Source of the DNA: Janthinobacterium sp. BJB426
GTDB taxonomy: Bacteria; Pseudomonadota; Gammaproteobacteria; Burkholderiales; Burkholderiaceae_D
Reading direction: 5' to 3'
DNA: 64,000 nt
NCBI RefSeq assembly: GCF_002735705.1
Contig: NZ_PDZL01000004.1
Span: 1 to 64,000 of the forward strand
Shown: piece by piece, positions 52,864 through 64,000 of the stretch
How the letters are laid out: every line of letters starts with the position of its first letter
Position numbering within the stretch: the stretch's first letter is position 1
Made by a program: the position numbers and the translations under genes
The notes under the pieces: model-generated
What the model saw: the letters and a program-made list of their open reading frames with translations, nothing else
Databases searched by the model: none
What the model was told of the DNA's origin: nothing

Positions 52864-54531
52864 ATGCGACAAAATTTGCCAGTGACTAACCGTGAAGTCC
52901 TCGTCCTGGACGATCAGGCCATCGTGTCGAAAACGGATATGAACGGCAATATCGTCTATGTGAACCCCTACTTCAGCCAGGTCAGCGGCTTCAGCGAAGC
53001 CGAGCTGCTCGGTTCGCCCCAGAACATCGTGCGCCACCCGGACATGCCGGCCGAAGCGTTTGCCGACCTGTGGACCTCGATCCAGGCCGGCACGCCATGG
53101 ACGGGCCTGGTCAAGAACCGCTGCAAGAACGGCGATTTTTACTGGGTGCGCGCCAACGTCACGCCCATCCGCGAAGCGGGCAAGACCATCGGCTACATGT
53201 CCGTGCGCGTGAAAGCGGACAAGGACCAGGTCAAGGCAGCCGAAGAAGCCTATGCGGCCATCCGCAACAAGGAAGGCGGCAACATCGTCATCAAGAACGG
53301 GCAGATCGTGCGCCCTGGTCTGGCACACCTGCTGCATAACCTGACGCACATGTCGCTCAATCTGCGCATCTGGGCCGCCACCTCCATCGTCAACTGCCTG
53401 CAACTGCTGGTGTGCGTCATCAGCCTGTTCGCCAGCGGCGGCAAGATCACCAATTACGCCATCTTCGGCGCCACCCTGTTCGGCTTCCTGATCAACGTTT
53501 TCCTCTGGTACACCTTGCGCATGTCCGTGCTCAAGCCGCTGGGCAAGGCCCTGAACGGCGCACGGGCGATTGCCGCCGGCGACCTGTCGGGCAGTTTTGA
53601 AACGGAAAGCACGGATGAAGTGGGGCAATTGCTGCGCGCGCTGCAACAGATGAACAGCAATCTGATCGCCACCATCCGCGACGTGCGCATCAACGTGGAA
53701 ACCATGGCCGTGGCCACCAAGCAAATCGCCGTCGGCAATATGGACCTGTCGGGCCGCACGGAATCGCAGGCCGCCAGCCTGGAAGAGACGGCCTCGAGCA
53801 TCGAGGAATTCTCGTCGACCGTGAAACAGAATGCGGACAACTCGGTGCAAGCAAATGAACTGGCCGTGGCCGCCTCGAAAGTGGCCGTACAGGGCGGCGA
53901 GATCGTTGCCGAAGTGATCACCACCATGGACGAGATCAACACCTCGTCGAAGAAAATCGTCGACATCATCGCCTTGATCGAAGGCATCGCCTTCCAGACC
54001 AACATCCTGGCCCTGAATGCGGCCGTGGAAGCGGCGCGCGCCGGCGAGCAGGGCAGGGGCTTCGCCGTCGTGGCAGGCGAAGTACGCAACCTGGCGCAGC
54101 GCTCGTCCGTGGCGGCCAAGGATATCAAGCAACTCATTGAAATTTCCGTCGGCAAGGTGGGCGCCGGCATGCTGCAGGTGAACCGCGCCGGCGCCACCAT
54201 GGAGCAGGTGGTCAGCTCCGTCAAGCAGGTGACGGCCATCATGCAGGAAATTTCCATCGCTTCGCGCGAACAGAGCATCGGCGTCGACCAGGTCAACCAG
54301 GCCATCGCCCACATGGACCAGGTGACGCAGCAGAACGCGGCCCTGGTGGAAGAAGCCGCCGCGGCCGCCACACGCCTGGCGGAAGAAGCTGCCAGCCTGT
54401 CGCAAGCCGTAAGCCTGTTCAATTTCGGCAAGATGCCGCCACCGCGCCGCGTCGCCATGCCTGGCGGCAAGTCGGGCGCCGCAGGCGCCGCGAACGCCGG
54501 CAAACCCGCCATGAAACGCCTGGCCGCCTAA
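52864..54531 (+). CDS. PAS-containing methyl-accepting chemotaxis protein (Aer-like)
   Basis: The 555-residue receptor has an N-terminal PAS domain (about residues 15-120; [34 protein letters not shown]) close to Aer, a central membrane region (about 170-220), HAMP (about 220-270) and a signalling domain with the hairpin tip [27 protein letters not shown]. Aer-type receptors sense redox or energy state through FAD. AGGAAG precedes the ATG at 52864. The FNR box upstream and hemN downstream fit an aerotaxis role. Confidence 0.92.
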   Translation: MRQNLPVTNREVLVLDDQAIVSKTDMNGNIVYVNPYFSQVSGFSEAELLGSPQNIVRHPDMPAEAFADLWTSIQAGTPWTGLVKNRCKNGDFYWVRANVTPIREAGKTIGYMSVRVKADKDQVKAAEEAYAAIRNKEGGNIVIKNGQIVRPGLAHLLHNLTHMSLNLRIWAATSIVNCLQLLVCVISLFASGGKITNYAIFGATLFGFLINVFLWYTLRMSVLKPLGKALNGARAIAAGDLSGSFETESTDEVGQLLRALQQMNSNLIATIRDVRINVETMAVATKQIAVGNMDLSGRTESQAASLEETASSIEEFSSTVKQNADNSVQANELAVAASKVAVQGGEIVAEVITTMDEINTSSKKIVDIIALIEGIAFQTNILALNAAVEAARAGEQGRGFAVVAGEVRNLAQRSSVAAKDIKQLIEISVGKVGAGMLQVNRAGATMEQVVSSVKQVTAIMQEISIASREQSIGVDQVNQAIAHMDQVTQQNAALVEEAAAAATRLAEEAASLSQAVSLFNFGKMPPPRRVAMPGGKSGAAGAANAGKPAMKRLAA

Positions 54532-54555
54532 ACCTTTCAAGACTTTACACACATC

Positions 54556-56004
54556 ATGCCTACACTACTCAGCAGTGCTTCCGCCGACCTGGACGCCGTC
54601 GTCGAATTCGACCCGGTCATCATCGGCAAGATGAGCCAGTCCGGCCCCCGCTACACGTCCTACCCGACCGCCGACCGTTTCAATGCGGAATTTGGCTACG
54701 GCAACTTCCTCGAAGCGCTGGCCGCCCTGCGCATGCGCGGCGGCCGCCGGCCGCTGTCGCTGTATGTGCACGTACCGTTCTGCGACACCCTGTGCTACTA
54801 CTGCGCCTGCAACAAGATCATCACGAAAGACCGCAGCAAGGCGGCCACCTATCTCAGCTATTTAAAACAGGAAATCGCCATGCAGGGCAAGCTGTTTGCC
54901 GGCATGAACCAGATCGAGCAATTGCACTTCGGCGGCGGCACACCGACTTACCTGAGCGAAAAGCAGATGGATGAACTGATGGCGCATTTGCGCCAGCATT
55001 TCGAGTTTGCGTCCGATGAAGACGGCGAATACTCGATCGAGATCGACCCGCGCACCGTCTCGCGCGAGCGCGTGTTCTCGCTGCGCGCGCAAGGTTTTAA
55101 TCGCATCAGCCTGGGCGTGCAGGATTTCGATGCCGACGTGCAAAAGGCCGTCAACCGCATCCAGCCGGAAGCGGAAACGGTGGCCATCATGCAGGCGGCG
55201 CGCGACGCGGGTTTCCGCTCGATCAGCATCGATCTGATCTATGGCTTGCCGAAGCAAAACCTGGAAACGATGACGGAAACCCTGCGCAAGGTGATCAACG
55301 CCAGCCCCGACCGCATCGCCCTGTACCATTACGCGCACATGCCGCATCTGTTCAAGCCGCAGCGCCGCATCCTCGACGCCGACATGCCCGACAGCGCCAC
55401 CAAGCTGGCCATGCTGGGCCTGTGCATCGCACGCCTGACGGCCGCCGGCTACGTCTACATCGGCATGGACCATTTCGCCAAGCCGACGGACGACCTGGCC
55501 GTGGCGCAGCGCCAGGGCCGCTTGCACCGCAACTTCCAGGGATACTCGACGCGCGCGGAAGCGGACCTGATCGCCTGCGGCGTGTCGGCCATCAGCTCCG
55601 TCGGTGCCGTCTACAGCCAGAACGAGAAGACGCTCGACGCGTATTACGAAAAACTCGACGAAGGCGTGCTGCCGATCGCCCGCGGCATCAAGCTCGACAC
55701 GGACGATTTATTGCGCCGTATCATCATCCAGATGCTGATGTGCAATTTCGAATTGTCGATCGCCACCATCGAGCAAGCGCACCCCGTGAAATTCCGCAGC
55801 TATTTCGCCGCCGAACTGGACAAGCTGCGCGAACTGGCGCGCGACGGTTTGCTCGTCATCGAGGAAGACTGGCTGACGGTGACGCCGAAAGGGCGCTTGT
55901 TGATCCGCAATATCTGCATGGTCTTCGACCGCTACCTGACCCTGGCGCGCGCCAACACGGCGCCCGACGCGGTGCAGCCGCTGCGCTACTCGAAAACGGT
56001 GTAG
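54556..56004 (+). CDS. hemN: Oxygen-independent coproporphyrinogen III oxidase
   Basis: Radical-SAM enzyme making protoporphyrinogen IX without oxygen. The 482-residue protein has the motif CDTLCYYCAC (CX3CX2C: Cys76, Cys80, Cys83) preceded by the conserved Tyr, and the GGGTPTYL SAM-binding segment. It starts 24 bases after the chemoreceptor and is likely read from the FNR-controlled promoter. It supplies haem for the cbb3 oxidase encoded downstream. Confidence 0.96.
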   Translation: MPTLLSSASADLDAVVEFDPVIIGKMSQSGPRYTSYPTADRFNAEFGYGNFLEALAALRMRGGRRPLSLYVHVPFCDTLCYYCACNKIITKDRSKAATYLSYLKQEIAMQGKLFAGMNQIEQLHFGGGTPTYLSEKQMDELMAHLRQHFEFASDEDGEYSIEIDPRTVSRERVFSLRAQGFNRISLGVQDFDADVQKAVNRIQPEAETVAIMQAARDAGFRSISIDLIYGLPKQNLETMTETLRKVINASPDRIALYHYAHMPHLFKPQRRILDADMPDSATKLAMLGLCIARLTAAGYVYIGMDHFAKPTDDLAVAQRQGRLHRNFQGYSTRAEADLIACGVSAISSVGAVYSQNEKTLDAYYEKLDEGVLPIARGIKLDTDDLLRRIIIQMLMCNFELSIATIEQAHPVKFRSYFAAELDKLRELARDGLLVIEEDWLTVTPKGRLLIRNICMVFDRYLTLARANTAPDAVQPLRYSKTV

Positions 56005-56013
56005 CGCCGCGCG

Positions 56014-56784
56014 ATGAATGCCCTCAGCCTCGTGCCCATGTTCCTGGTCGGTCTGGCCGGCAGCGTGCACTGCATCGGCATGTGCGGCGGCATCGTCGGC
56101 GCCCTGTCGCTGGGCGGCGGCGCAGCGGCGGCGCCCACGCGTCCCGTGATCGCCATTGCCGTGGCGCGCCCGGCATTGCAGACAAGCTTGCAGACGAATG
56201 TGCTGCGCGTGCTGGCCTACAACGGCGGGCGCATACTCAGCTACATGCTGGCCGGCGCCATGGCCGGCAGCCTGGCGGGCGCGGGCATGCTGCACCTGGC
56301 GTCACTGCAAGTGGCCGGCTACTGGCTGGCCAACCTGATGCTCGTCGCCCTGGGCCTGTACCTGATGGATGCCTGGCGCGGCCTGGCGCATCTGGAAGCG
56401 GCCGGCAACGTCGTCTGGCGCCGCGTGCGGCCCCTGTTGAAACCGCTGATGCCGATGGATACGCCGTTAAAAGCGCTGGCCGTGGGCGGGCTGTGGGGCT
56501 GGGTGCCGTGCGGCATGGTCTACAGCGCGCTGCTGACGGCCATGCTGCAAGGCTCGGCGCTGAACGGCGCGGCCACGATGGCCGCCTTCGGCCTGGGCAC
56601 CCTGCCCACCCTGCTGGGCATGGGTTTACTGGGTACGCGGCTGCGCGCGCAGATGCAGCGCCGTCCCGTGCGCATCGCCAGCGGCTTGCTGGTGCTGGGC
56701 TTTGGCCTGCTGGGCCTGCTGCGCGCCGCGCATGGCGTGTCGCTGGGCTGGCTCGACGCCCTGTGCGTCACGGGCCATCCATGA
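56014..56784 (+). CDS. TauE/SafE-DsbD_2-type membrane protein of the cco cluster
   Basis: The 256-residue inner-membrane protein has six to seven hydrophobic segments. The N-terminal VGLAGSVHCIGMCGGIVGAL carries a Cys/Met pair, repeated later as GLWGWVPCGMVYSALL. This matches the DsbD_2/sulfite-exporter-like proteins commonly next to ccoI, where a copper-handling role for oxidase assembly is suspected. It starts nine bases after hemN. Confidence 0.88.
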   Translation: MNALSLVPMFLVGLAGSVHCIGMCGGIVGALSLGGGAAAAPTRPVIAIAVARPALQTSLQTNVLRVLAYNGGRILSYMLAGAMAGSLAGAGMLHLASLQVAGYWLANLMLVALGLYLMDAWRGLAHLEAAGNVVWRRVRPLLKPLMPMDTPLKALAVGGLWGWVPCGMVYSALLTAMLQGSALNGAATMAAFGLGTLPTLLGMGLLGTRLRAQMQRRPVRIASGLLVLGFGLLGLLRAAHGVSLGWLDALCVTGHP

Positions 56785-56806
56785 AAAGACGCATGAAACC
56801 AAACCT

Positions 56807-59232
<2,426 letters not shown>

Positions 59233-59233
<1 letters not shown>

Positions 59234-59412
59234 TGGAAGCTCTTTACCTCCTGATCCCCTTGAGCGTCGTGGTCGTCTTCATCGCCCTGTGGGTGTATTT
59301 CACGGCGTCCGACAGCGGCCAGTTCGACGACCTCGTCGGACCGGGCCTGCGCGTGTTGCAGGACGACGATACGACAGCCAAGCCGCCGACGCCCGGCGAA
59401 CCGCATCCCTGA
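59233..59412 (+). CDS. ccoS: cbb3 oxidase maturation protein CcoS
   Basis: A 59-residue single-pass membrane protein (LYLLIPLSVVVVFIALWVYF, then SGQFDDLVGPG) with the diagnostic FDDL segment. It is required for cofactor insertion into the cbb3 oxidase. It shares one base with the ccoI stop, so it is translationally coupled. Confidence 0.95.
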
Positions 59413-59653
59413 CCCCACCAGCCCGGCTGGCGTCCCGCACGCCATGCCGGCGCGTCTGCCCCTCATCCCTCCTGATTGCAGGGATCTTGCATGGCTTTTT
59501 TGACGGGAATTTGATCGAGATATCACTTTATTTCGATGCCAGTTCGCTACGCTTATTTCATCCGGGGAATTTTGATCCACATCAAAGTTTTTTCGCGGTC
59601 AAACACTTACTCTCTGGCCACCATCATAAATAGTAATTCCAGGGAGAGTCTTT
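59413..59653 (+). promoter_or_regulatory. ccoN promoter region with FNR/Anr box
   Basis: The 241-base gap between ccoS and ccoN contains TTGAT-CCAC-ATCAA (59572-59585), a perfect FNR/Anr box that differs by one spacer base from the one at 52751. Its position predicts a start near 59620 with TACTCT as a weak -10, typical of class II FNR activation. An AGGGAGAG site precedes the GTG start at 59654. No gene is seen in the gap. Confidence 0.88.
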
Positions 59654-61081
59654 GTGGATCAATCGCTGAACTATAACTACAAGATCGTGAAGCAATTCGC
59701 GGTCGCTACTGTGGTATGGGGCATCATCGGCATGCTGGTTGGCGTTATCATCGCCGCTCAGCTGGCCTGGCCTGCCCTGAACCTCGATATACCATGGCTG
59801 ACATACGGACGCTTGCGTCCGCTGCACACGAATGCGGTGATTTTCGCCTTCGGCATCTGCGGCCTGTTCGCTACTTCGTACTACGTTGTACAACGCACCT
59901 GCCAGGTGCGCCTGTTTTCCGACAAACTGGCCGCCTTCACGTTCTGGGGCTGGCAAGCGGTGATCCTGTGCGCCGTCGTCAGCCTGCCCATGGGCCTGAC
60001 CCGCGGCAAGGAATACGCGGAACTGGAATGGCCTATCGCCATCCTCATCGCCGTCGTCTGGATCGCCTATGCCATCGTGTTCTTCGGCACCCTGATCAAG
60101 CGCAAGGTCAAGCATATCTACGTGGCCAACTGGTTCTTCGGCGCCTACATCCTGGCCGTGACGATTTTGCACGTGGTCAATGGCGCCGTCATGCCAGCCT
60201 CGTTCACCAAGTCGTATTCCGCGTATGCGGGCGTGCAGGACGCCATGATCCAGTGGTGGTACGGCCATAACGCGGTGGGTTTCATCCTGACCGCCGGCTA
60301 CCTGGGCATGGTTTACTACTTCATCCCGAAACAGGCCGAGCGCCCCGTGTACTCGTACCGTCTGTCGATCGTCCACTTCTGGGCGCTGATCTTCACCTAC
60401 ATGTGGGCCGGCCCGCATCACCTGCACTACACGGCATTGCCTGACTGGACGCAATCGATCGGCATGGTCTTCTCGCTGGTCCTGCTGGCACCAAGCTGGG
60501 GCGGCATGATCAACGGCATCATGACCCTGTCGGGCGCCTGGCACAAGCTGCGTACCGACCCGATCCTGAAATTCATGATCGTTTCGCTGTCGTTCTACGG
60601 CATCGCCACCTTCGAAGGTCCGATGATGTCGATCAAGACCATCAACTCGCTGTCGCACTACACCGACTGGACCGTTGCCCACGTGCATGCGGGCGCCCTG
60701 GGCTGGGTGGGCTTCATCACCATGGGTTCGATCTACTATCTGCTGCCACGCCTGGCGGGCCGCACGCAGATGCACAGCACGCGCCTGGTCGACGTGCACT
60801 TCTGGGTGGCCACCATCGGCATCGTGCTGTACATCGCCGCAATGTGGATCGCCGGCGTGATGCAGGGCCTGATGTGGCGCGCAGTCAATCCGGACGGCAC
60901 CCTGACCTACACCTTTGTCGAGAGCGTGAAAGCGACGTATCCGTACTACGTGGTGCGCGTGGCCGGTGGCCTGCTGTACCTGTCGGGTATGTGCATCATG
61001 GGCTACAACACCTGGATGACCTTGCGCGGCAGCAAACTCCCCGTCGCCCGCATTCCGGAACTGAACGCGGCGCACGCCTGA
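59654..61081 (+). CDS. ccoN: cbb3-type cytochrome c oxidase subunit I
   Basis: The catalytic subunit with haem b, haem b3 and CuB, in the inner membrane. The 475-residue protein has twelve membrane segments and the family histidines: [12 protein letters not shown] (haem ligand), [10 protein letters not shown] (CuB His and cross-linked Tyr region), [15 protein letters not shown], and [17 protein letters not shown]. It starts at GTG 59654. High-oxygen-affinity respiration is expected. An FNR box lies upstream. Confidence 0.97.
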   Translation: MDQSLNYNYKIVKQFAVATVVWGIIGMLVGVIIAAQLAWPALNLDIPWLTYGRLRPLHTNAVIFAFGICGLFATSYYVVQRTCQVRLFSDKLAAFTFWGWQAVILCAVVSLPMGLTRGKEYAELEWPIAILIAVVWIAYAIVFFGTLIKRKVKHIYVANWFFGAYILAVTILHVVNGAVMPASFTKSYSAYAGVQDAMIQWWYGHNAVGFILTAGYLGMVYYFIPKQAERPVYSYRLSIVHFWALIFTYMWAGPHHLHYTALPDWTQSIGMVFSLVLLAPSWGGMINGIMTLSGAWHKLRTDPILKFMIVSLSFYGIATFEGPMMSIKTINSLSHYTDWTVAHVHAGALGWVGFITMGSIYYLLPRLAGRTQMHSTRLVDVHFWVATIGIVLYIAAMWIAGVMQGLMWRAVNPDGTLTYTFVESVKATYPYYVVRVAGGLLYLSGMCIMGYNTWMTLRGSKLPVARIPELNAAHA

Positions 61082-61096
61082 TAGGAGCATAAGCAA

Positions 61097-61711
61097 ATGA
61101 AATTTTCACATGCATGGATTGAGAGAAACCCCTGGCTGCTGATCGCCCTGGTCACCGTGGTGATCAGCATCGGCGGCGCCGTCGAGATCGTCCCCCTGTT
61201 CTTCCAGAAGAGCACGACGGAGCCGGTCGCCGGCCTGAAACCGTACTCGCCGCTGCGCCTGGCTGGCCGCGACATTTACGTGCGCGAAGGCTGCTACAAC
61301 TGCCACTCGCAGATGGTGCGTCCGCTGCGCGCGGAAACGGAACGCTATGGCCACTATTCGGTCGCTGGCGAGTTCGTCTACGACCGTCCGTTCCAGTGGG
61401 GTTCCAAGCGCACGGGGCCGGATCTGGCCCGCGTGGGCGCGCGCTACAGCGATGAATGGCACCGCACGCACTTGAACAACCCGCGCGACGTGGTACCCGA
61501 GTCGAACATGCCGTCCTACCCCTGGCTGGCGAAGACCAAGCTGGTGCCTGACGACATCATGCCGAAGATGCGCGCCCTGCAACGCCTGGGCCAGCCGTAC
61601 AGCGATGCAGAAATCGCCGCCGGCCCCGCGCAGTTGCAGGACAAGACGGAAGAAGACGCCCTGGTCGCCTATCTGCAAGGCCTCGGTACATTAATCAAAA
61701 CAAGGAATTAG
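61097..61711 (+). CDS. ccoO: cbb3 oxidase subunit II (monohaem cytochrome c)
   Basis: The 204-residue membrane-anchored cytochrome c has one N-terminal segment and a single haem site EGCYNCHSQ (CX2CH, about residues 70-74), with a distal Met in MPSYPWL. It passes electrons from CcoP to CcoN. It begins 15 bases after ccoN. Confidence 0.97.
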   Translation: MKFSHAWIERNPWLLIALVTVVISIGGAVEIVPLFFQKSTTEPVAGLKPYSPLRLAGRDIYVREGCYNCHSQMVRPLRAETERYGHYSVAGEFVYDRPFQWGSKRTGPDLARVGARYSDEWHRTHLNNPRDVVPESNMPSYPWLAKTKLVPDDIMPKMRALQRLGQPYSDAEIAAGPAQLQDKTEEDALVAYLQGLGTLIKTRN

Positions 61712-61712
61712 C

Positions 61713-61916
61713 ATGGCAATCGAAAACCTGTTTGACAGCGCCAGCAGCGTCATGACGGTGGTTTCCTTTACGACGTTCGTGGGCATCCTGTGGTGGACGT
61801 TCAGCCGCAGCAACAGCGACTTCGACGCGGCGGCACGCCTGCCGTTCGCCGATGACGCGCTCGACTATCCGGCCGAGGCCGAGATGAACCTGGCGAAGGA
61901 GCATCACCATGGCTGA
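61713..61916 (+). CDS. ccoQ: cbb3 oxidase subunit CcoQ (FixQ)
   Basis: A 67-residue single-pass protein (SVMTVVSFTTFVGILWWTF) followed by a short acidic tail with RSNSDFDAAARLPFADD. It stabilises the CcoP-oxidase interaction. It starts one base after ccoO and overlaps ccoP by 8 bases. Confidence 0.93.
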   Translation: MAIENLFDSASSVMTVVSFTTFVGILWWTFSRSNSDFDAAARLPFADDALDYPAEAEMNLAKEHHHG

Positions 61917-62829
61917 CTTTACCAATGGCTTCTGGAATATCTACATCGTCGTGCTGTCCCTGCTGGGCATCATCGGCTGCGGCGTGCTGCTGTACTCGCA
62001 GTCGAAAATCAAAGTGGTCGAGGGCGCCCCTGCCGACGGCACCACGGGCCACGTCTGGGACGAGGACTTGAAGGAACTCAACACGCCGATGCCGCGCTGG
62101 TGGATGTGGTTGTTCTACATCACCATCGTCTTCGCCCTGGCCTACCTGTTCCTGTATCCAGGCCTGGGCACCTATGCCGGCAGCCTGGGCTGGAAATCGA
62201 CGGGCCAGTACGAGGAAGAGCTGAAGAAGGCGGAAGCCGACTACGGTCCCCTGTTCAACAAGTACCTGAGCCAGGACTTGAAGACGGTGGCGGCCGATCC
62301 GCAGGCACTGGCCATCGGCCAGCGCCTGTTCCTGACCTATTGCGCGCAATGCCACGGTTCGGATGCGCGCGGCAACAAGGGCTTCCCCAACCTGACCGAC
62401 AAGGACTGGCTGTATGGCGGTGAACCCGACATCATCAAGACCACCATCCTGCACGGCCGCAATGGGCAGATGCCACCGATGGGCGCCGCCCTCGGCTCCG
62501 AAAAGGATGTCGAGAACGTGGCCCATTATGTGCTGAGCCTGTCCGGCTCGACCTCGGATCCCGTCAAGTCGGTGCTGGGCAAGGCCAAATTTGGCGCCTG
62601 CATGGCCTGTCATGGCGCCGATGCCAAGGGTAACCAGATGCTCGGCGCGCCGAACCTGACGGACAAGACCTGGCTGTACGGCGGCAGCGCCGATACCATC
62701 ATGGAAACCGTACGCAAGGGACGCAACAACACCATGCCGGCCTTCAGTGATTTCCTCGGCGAATCCAAGGTACACGTGCTGTCGGCGTATGTCTGGAGCC
62801 TGTCGAATCCGCAGGCACCCGCCAAGTAA
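61909..62829 (+). CDS. ccoP: cbb3 oxidase subunit III (dihaem cytochrome c)
   Basis: The 306-residue protein has two N-terminal membrane segments and two cytochrome c domains: haem sites CAQCH (Cys145, Cys148, His149) and CMACH (Cys231, Cys234, His235), each with the usual NLTDKDWLYGG/NLTDKTWLYGG repeat. It accepts electrons from soluble cytochromes and hands them to CcoO. Confidence 0.97.
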   Translation: MADFTNGFWNIYIVVLSLLGIIGCGVLLYSQSKIKVVEGAPADGTTGHVWDEDLKELNTPMPRWWMWLFYITIVFALAYLFLYPGLGTYAGSLGWKSTGQYEEELKKAEADYGPLFNKYLSQDLKTVAADPQALAIGQRLFLTYCAQCHGSDARGNKGFPNLTDKDWLYGGEPDIIKTTILHGRNGQMPPMGAALGSEKDVENVAHYVLSLSGSTSDPVKSVLGKAKFGACMACHGADAKGNQMLGAPNLTDKTWLYGGSADTIMETVRKGRNNTMPAFSDFLGESKVHVLSAYVWSLSNPQAPAK

Positions 62830-62831
62830 AA

Positions 62832-64000
62832 ATGGAACCTCAAGTCATCAAGATGTATGCGGCCCGCGAGCAGATCTACCCTCGCGAGGCCAAAGGACGC
62901 TACGCTACCTGGCGATGGGTATGCGTATGGCTTACCCAGCTGGCGTTCTACGGCTTGCCGTGGTTGACCTGGAATGGCAGGCAAGCCCTGCTGTTCGATT
63001 TGACCACGCGCAAGTTCTACATTTTCGGCGTCGTGCTGTGGCCCCAGGATTTCATCTATCTGGCGGCCCTGCTGATCATCTGTGCGTATTTGTTGTTCCT
63101 CGTCACGGCCATTGCCGGGCGGGTGTGGTGCGGGTTCTCTTGCCCGCAAACGGTATACACGGAAATTTTCCTGTGGGTCGAACGCCGCATCGAGGGTACG
63201 CGCAGCGCGCGCATGGCCCTCGACAAGCAGGGCCCCTCCGTGCGCAAGGCGTTCAAGAAGACGGCCAAGCACCTGGCATGGGGCGCCATCGCCCTGTGGA
63301 CGGGCTTTACCTTTGTCGGCTACTTCACGCCGATCAAGGAACTGGCGCAGTCGGTGACCACCTTGAATTTCGGTCCCTGGGAATGGTTCTGGGTCTTGTT
63401 CTACAGCCTGGCAACCTACGGCAACGCGGGCTGGCTGCGCGAGCAGGTGTGCAAATACATGTGCCCCTACGCGCGCTTTCAGAGCGCCATGTTCGACCAG
63501 GACACCCTGATCATCACCTACGATGCCAAGCGCGGCGAACCACGCGGCGCCATGAGCAAGAAGGCCGGCAACAACGACAAGCTGGGCGACTGCATCGATT
63601 GCACCCTGTGCGTGCAGGTGTGTCCGACCGGCATCGATATCCGCAACGGCCTGCAGTATGAATGCATCGGCTGCGCCGCCTGCGTCGATGCCTGCAACAG
63701 CGTGATGGACAAGGTCGAGCGGCCGCGTGGCCTGATACGCTACAGCACCGACCATGCGATGGAAAACAACTTCAATTCGAAGCAGATACGCCAGCGCGCC
63801 ATGCGCCCGCGCGTCCTGATCTACACTTCCATCCTGGCCCTGATCATCATCGCCGTATGTACGTCGCTGGCCCTGCGCACGCCCCTGAAAATGGACGTGA
63901 TCCGCGACCGCGGTTCGATGGGACGCGAAGTGGAAGACGGCATGATCGAAAACGTCTACCGCCTGCAGATCATGAACACGTCCGAGCAAAGCCAGCATTT
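62832..64000 (+). CDS. ccoG: cbb3 oxidase accessory protein CcoG/FixG (partial, runs off right edge)
   Basis: The first 389 codons of a polyferredoxin-like membrane protein. N-terminal membrane segments include GRVWCGFSCPQTVYTEIFLWVE. Later come CKYMCPYARFQ and two 4Fe-4S motifs, CIDCTLCVQVCP and CIGCAACVDAC, then a further membrane segment near the edge. CcoG reduces copper(II) to copper(I) for cbb3 assembly. It starts two bases after ccoP. The C-terminus and probably ccoH lie beyond base 64000. Confidence 0.95.
   Translation, partial: MEPQVIKMYAAREQIYPREAKGRYATWRWVCVWLTQLAFYGLPWLTWNGRQALLFDLTTRKFYIFGVVLWPQDFIYLAALLIICAYLLFLVTAIAGRVWCGFSCPQTVYTEIFLWVERRIEGTRSARMALDKQGPSVRKAFKKTAKHLAWGAIALWTGFTFVGYFTPIKELAQSVTTLNFGPWEWFWVLFYSLATYGNAGWLREQVCKYMCPYARFQSAMFDQDTLIITYDAKRGEPRGAMSKKAGNNDKLGDCIDCTLCVQVCPTGIDIRNGLQYECIGCAACVDACNSVMDKVERPRGLIRYSTDHAMENNFNSKQIRQRAMRPRVLIYTSILALIIIAVCTSLALRTPLKMDVIRDRGSMGREVEDGMIENVYRLQIMNTSEQSQH

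Noticed and set aside
52840..54552. Two long minus-strand frames under the chemoreceptor
   Set aside because: Both mirror the MCP coding region; codon bias of a high-GC gene keeps the reverse frames open.

Overview
The window is a GC-rich chromosomal segment of a betaproteobacterium. Its gene content points to Oxalobacteraceae, probably close to Janthinobacterium, Massilia or Duganella. The grounds are a cbb3-oxidase/hemN block with FNR-type boxes, an mcc leucine-degradation operon, the rsmI-lpoA-yraN-diaA-dolP order, and GGGGTCAGACCC inverted repeats. The family-level call is inference. Nearly everything is chromosomal housekeeping or metabolism. I see no phage, insertion sequence or CRISPR array.

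Layout. (1) 1-141: promoter and boxA leader of an rRNA operon running off the left edge. (2) 329-1708: Na+-dependent NSS symporter. (3) 1709-9168, minus strand: a peptidoglycan-salvage block (murQ, ampG, a GHL10/DigH-type glycosidase, a BadF-type sugar kinase, amiD-type lipoprotein amidase, LysR regulator, ddpX). It is followed by a membrane AraC regulator with a secreted NTF2/DJ-1 fusion, a GntR regulator divergent from a penicillin-binding-like serine hydrolase, and a DadA-type D-amino-acid dehydrogenase (to 15363). (4) 15444-26745: ychJ, then a nine-gene colinear run in which bioAFDB lies between mccB/liuC and mccA, ending in ghrA and mvaB. A 12-bp palindrome inside ychJ is a candidate operator for this run. 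(5) 26852-26971: tRNA-Pro(UGG) with its own promoter and terminator. (6) 27120-33780: a TonB-like small protein, rsmI, lpoA, yraN, diaA, dolP, a thioredoxin-like protein, and an ECF sigma/RskA anti-sigma pair.

(7) 33777-41060: thioesterase, PepSY membrane protein, YbhB-type protein with AraC regulator, DUF2946 protein with TonB-dependent receptor, ung, and a yefM-yoeB toxin-antitoxin pair with TGTACA operators. (8) 41182-46098: lipA, lipB and ybeD, with a MocR regulator/MFS exporter pair placed between lipB and ybeD. (9) 46416-50514: FecR/DUF6600 protein, LysE-type exporter, DUF808 and YiaA-type membrane proteins. (10) 50557-64000: a GGDEF/EAL protein, a PAS chemoreceptor, hemN, a TauE/DsbD-type membrane protein, ccoI, ccoS, ccoNOQP and the start of ccoG. 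This last block carries two near-identical FNR/Anr boxes, one before the chemoreceptor and one before ccoN, and looks like a low-oxygen respiration module.

The most interesting leads are the operator-like palindrome inside ychJ ahead of the leucine/biotin operon, the biotin genes placed inside a biotin-dependent carboxylase operon, and the self-contained peptidoglycan-salvage cluster with a BadF kinase in place of MurP/AnmK. Also notable are the paired FNR boxes, the secreted NTF2-DJ-1 fusion, and a set of long GC-rich hairpins without U-tracts at gene ends.
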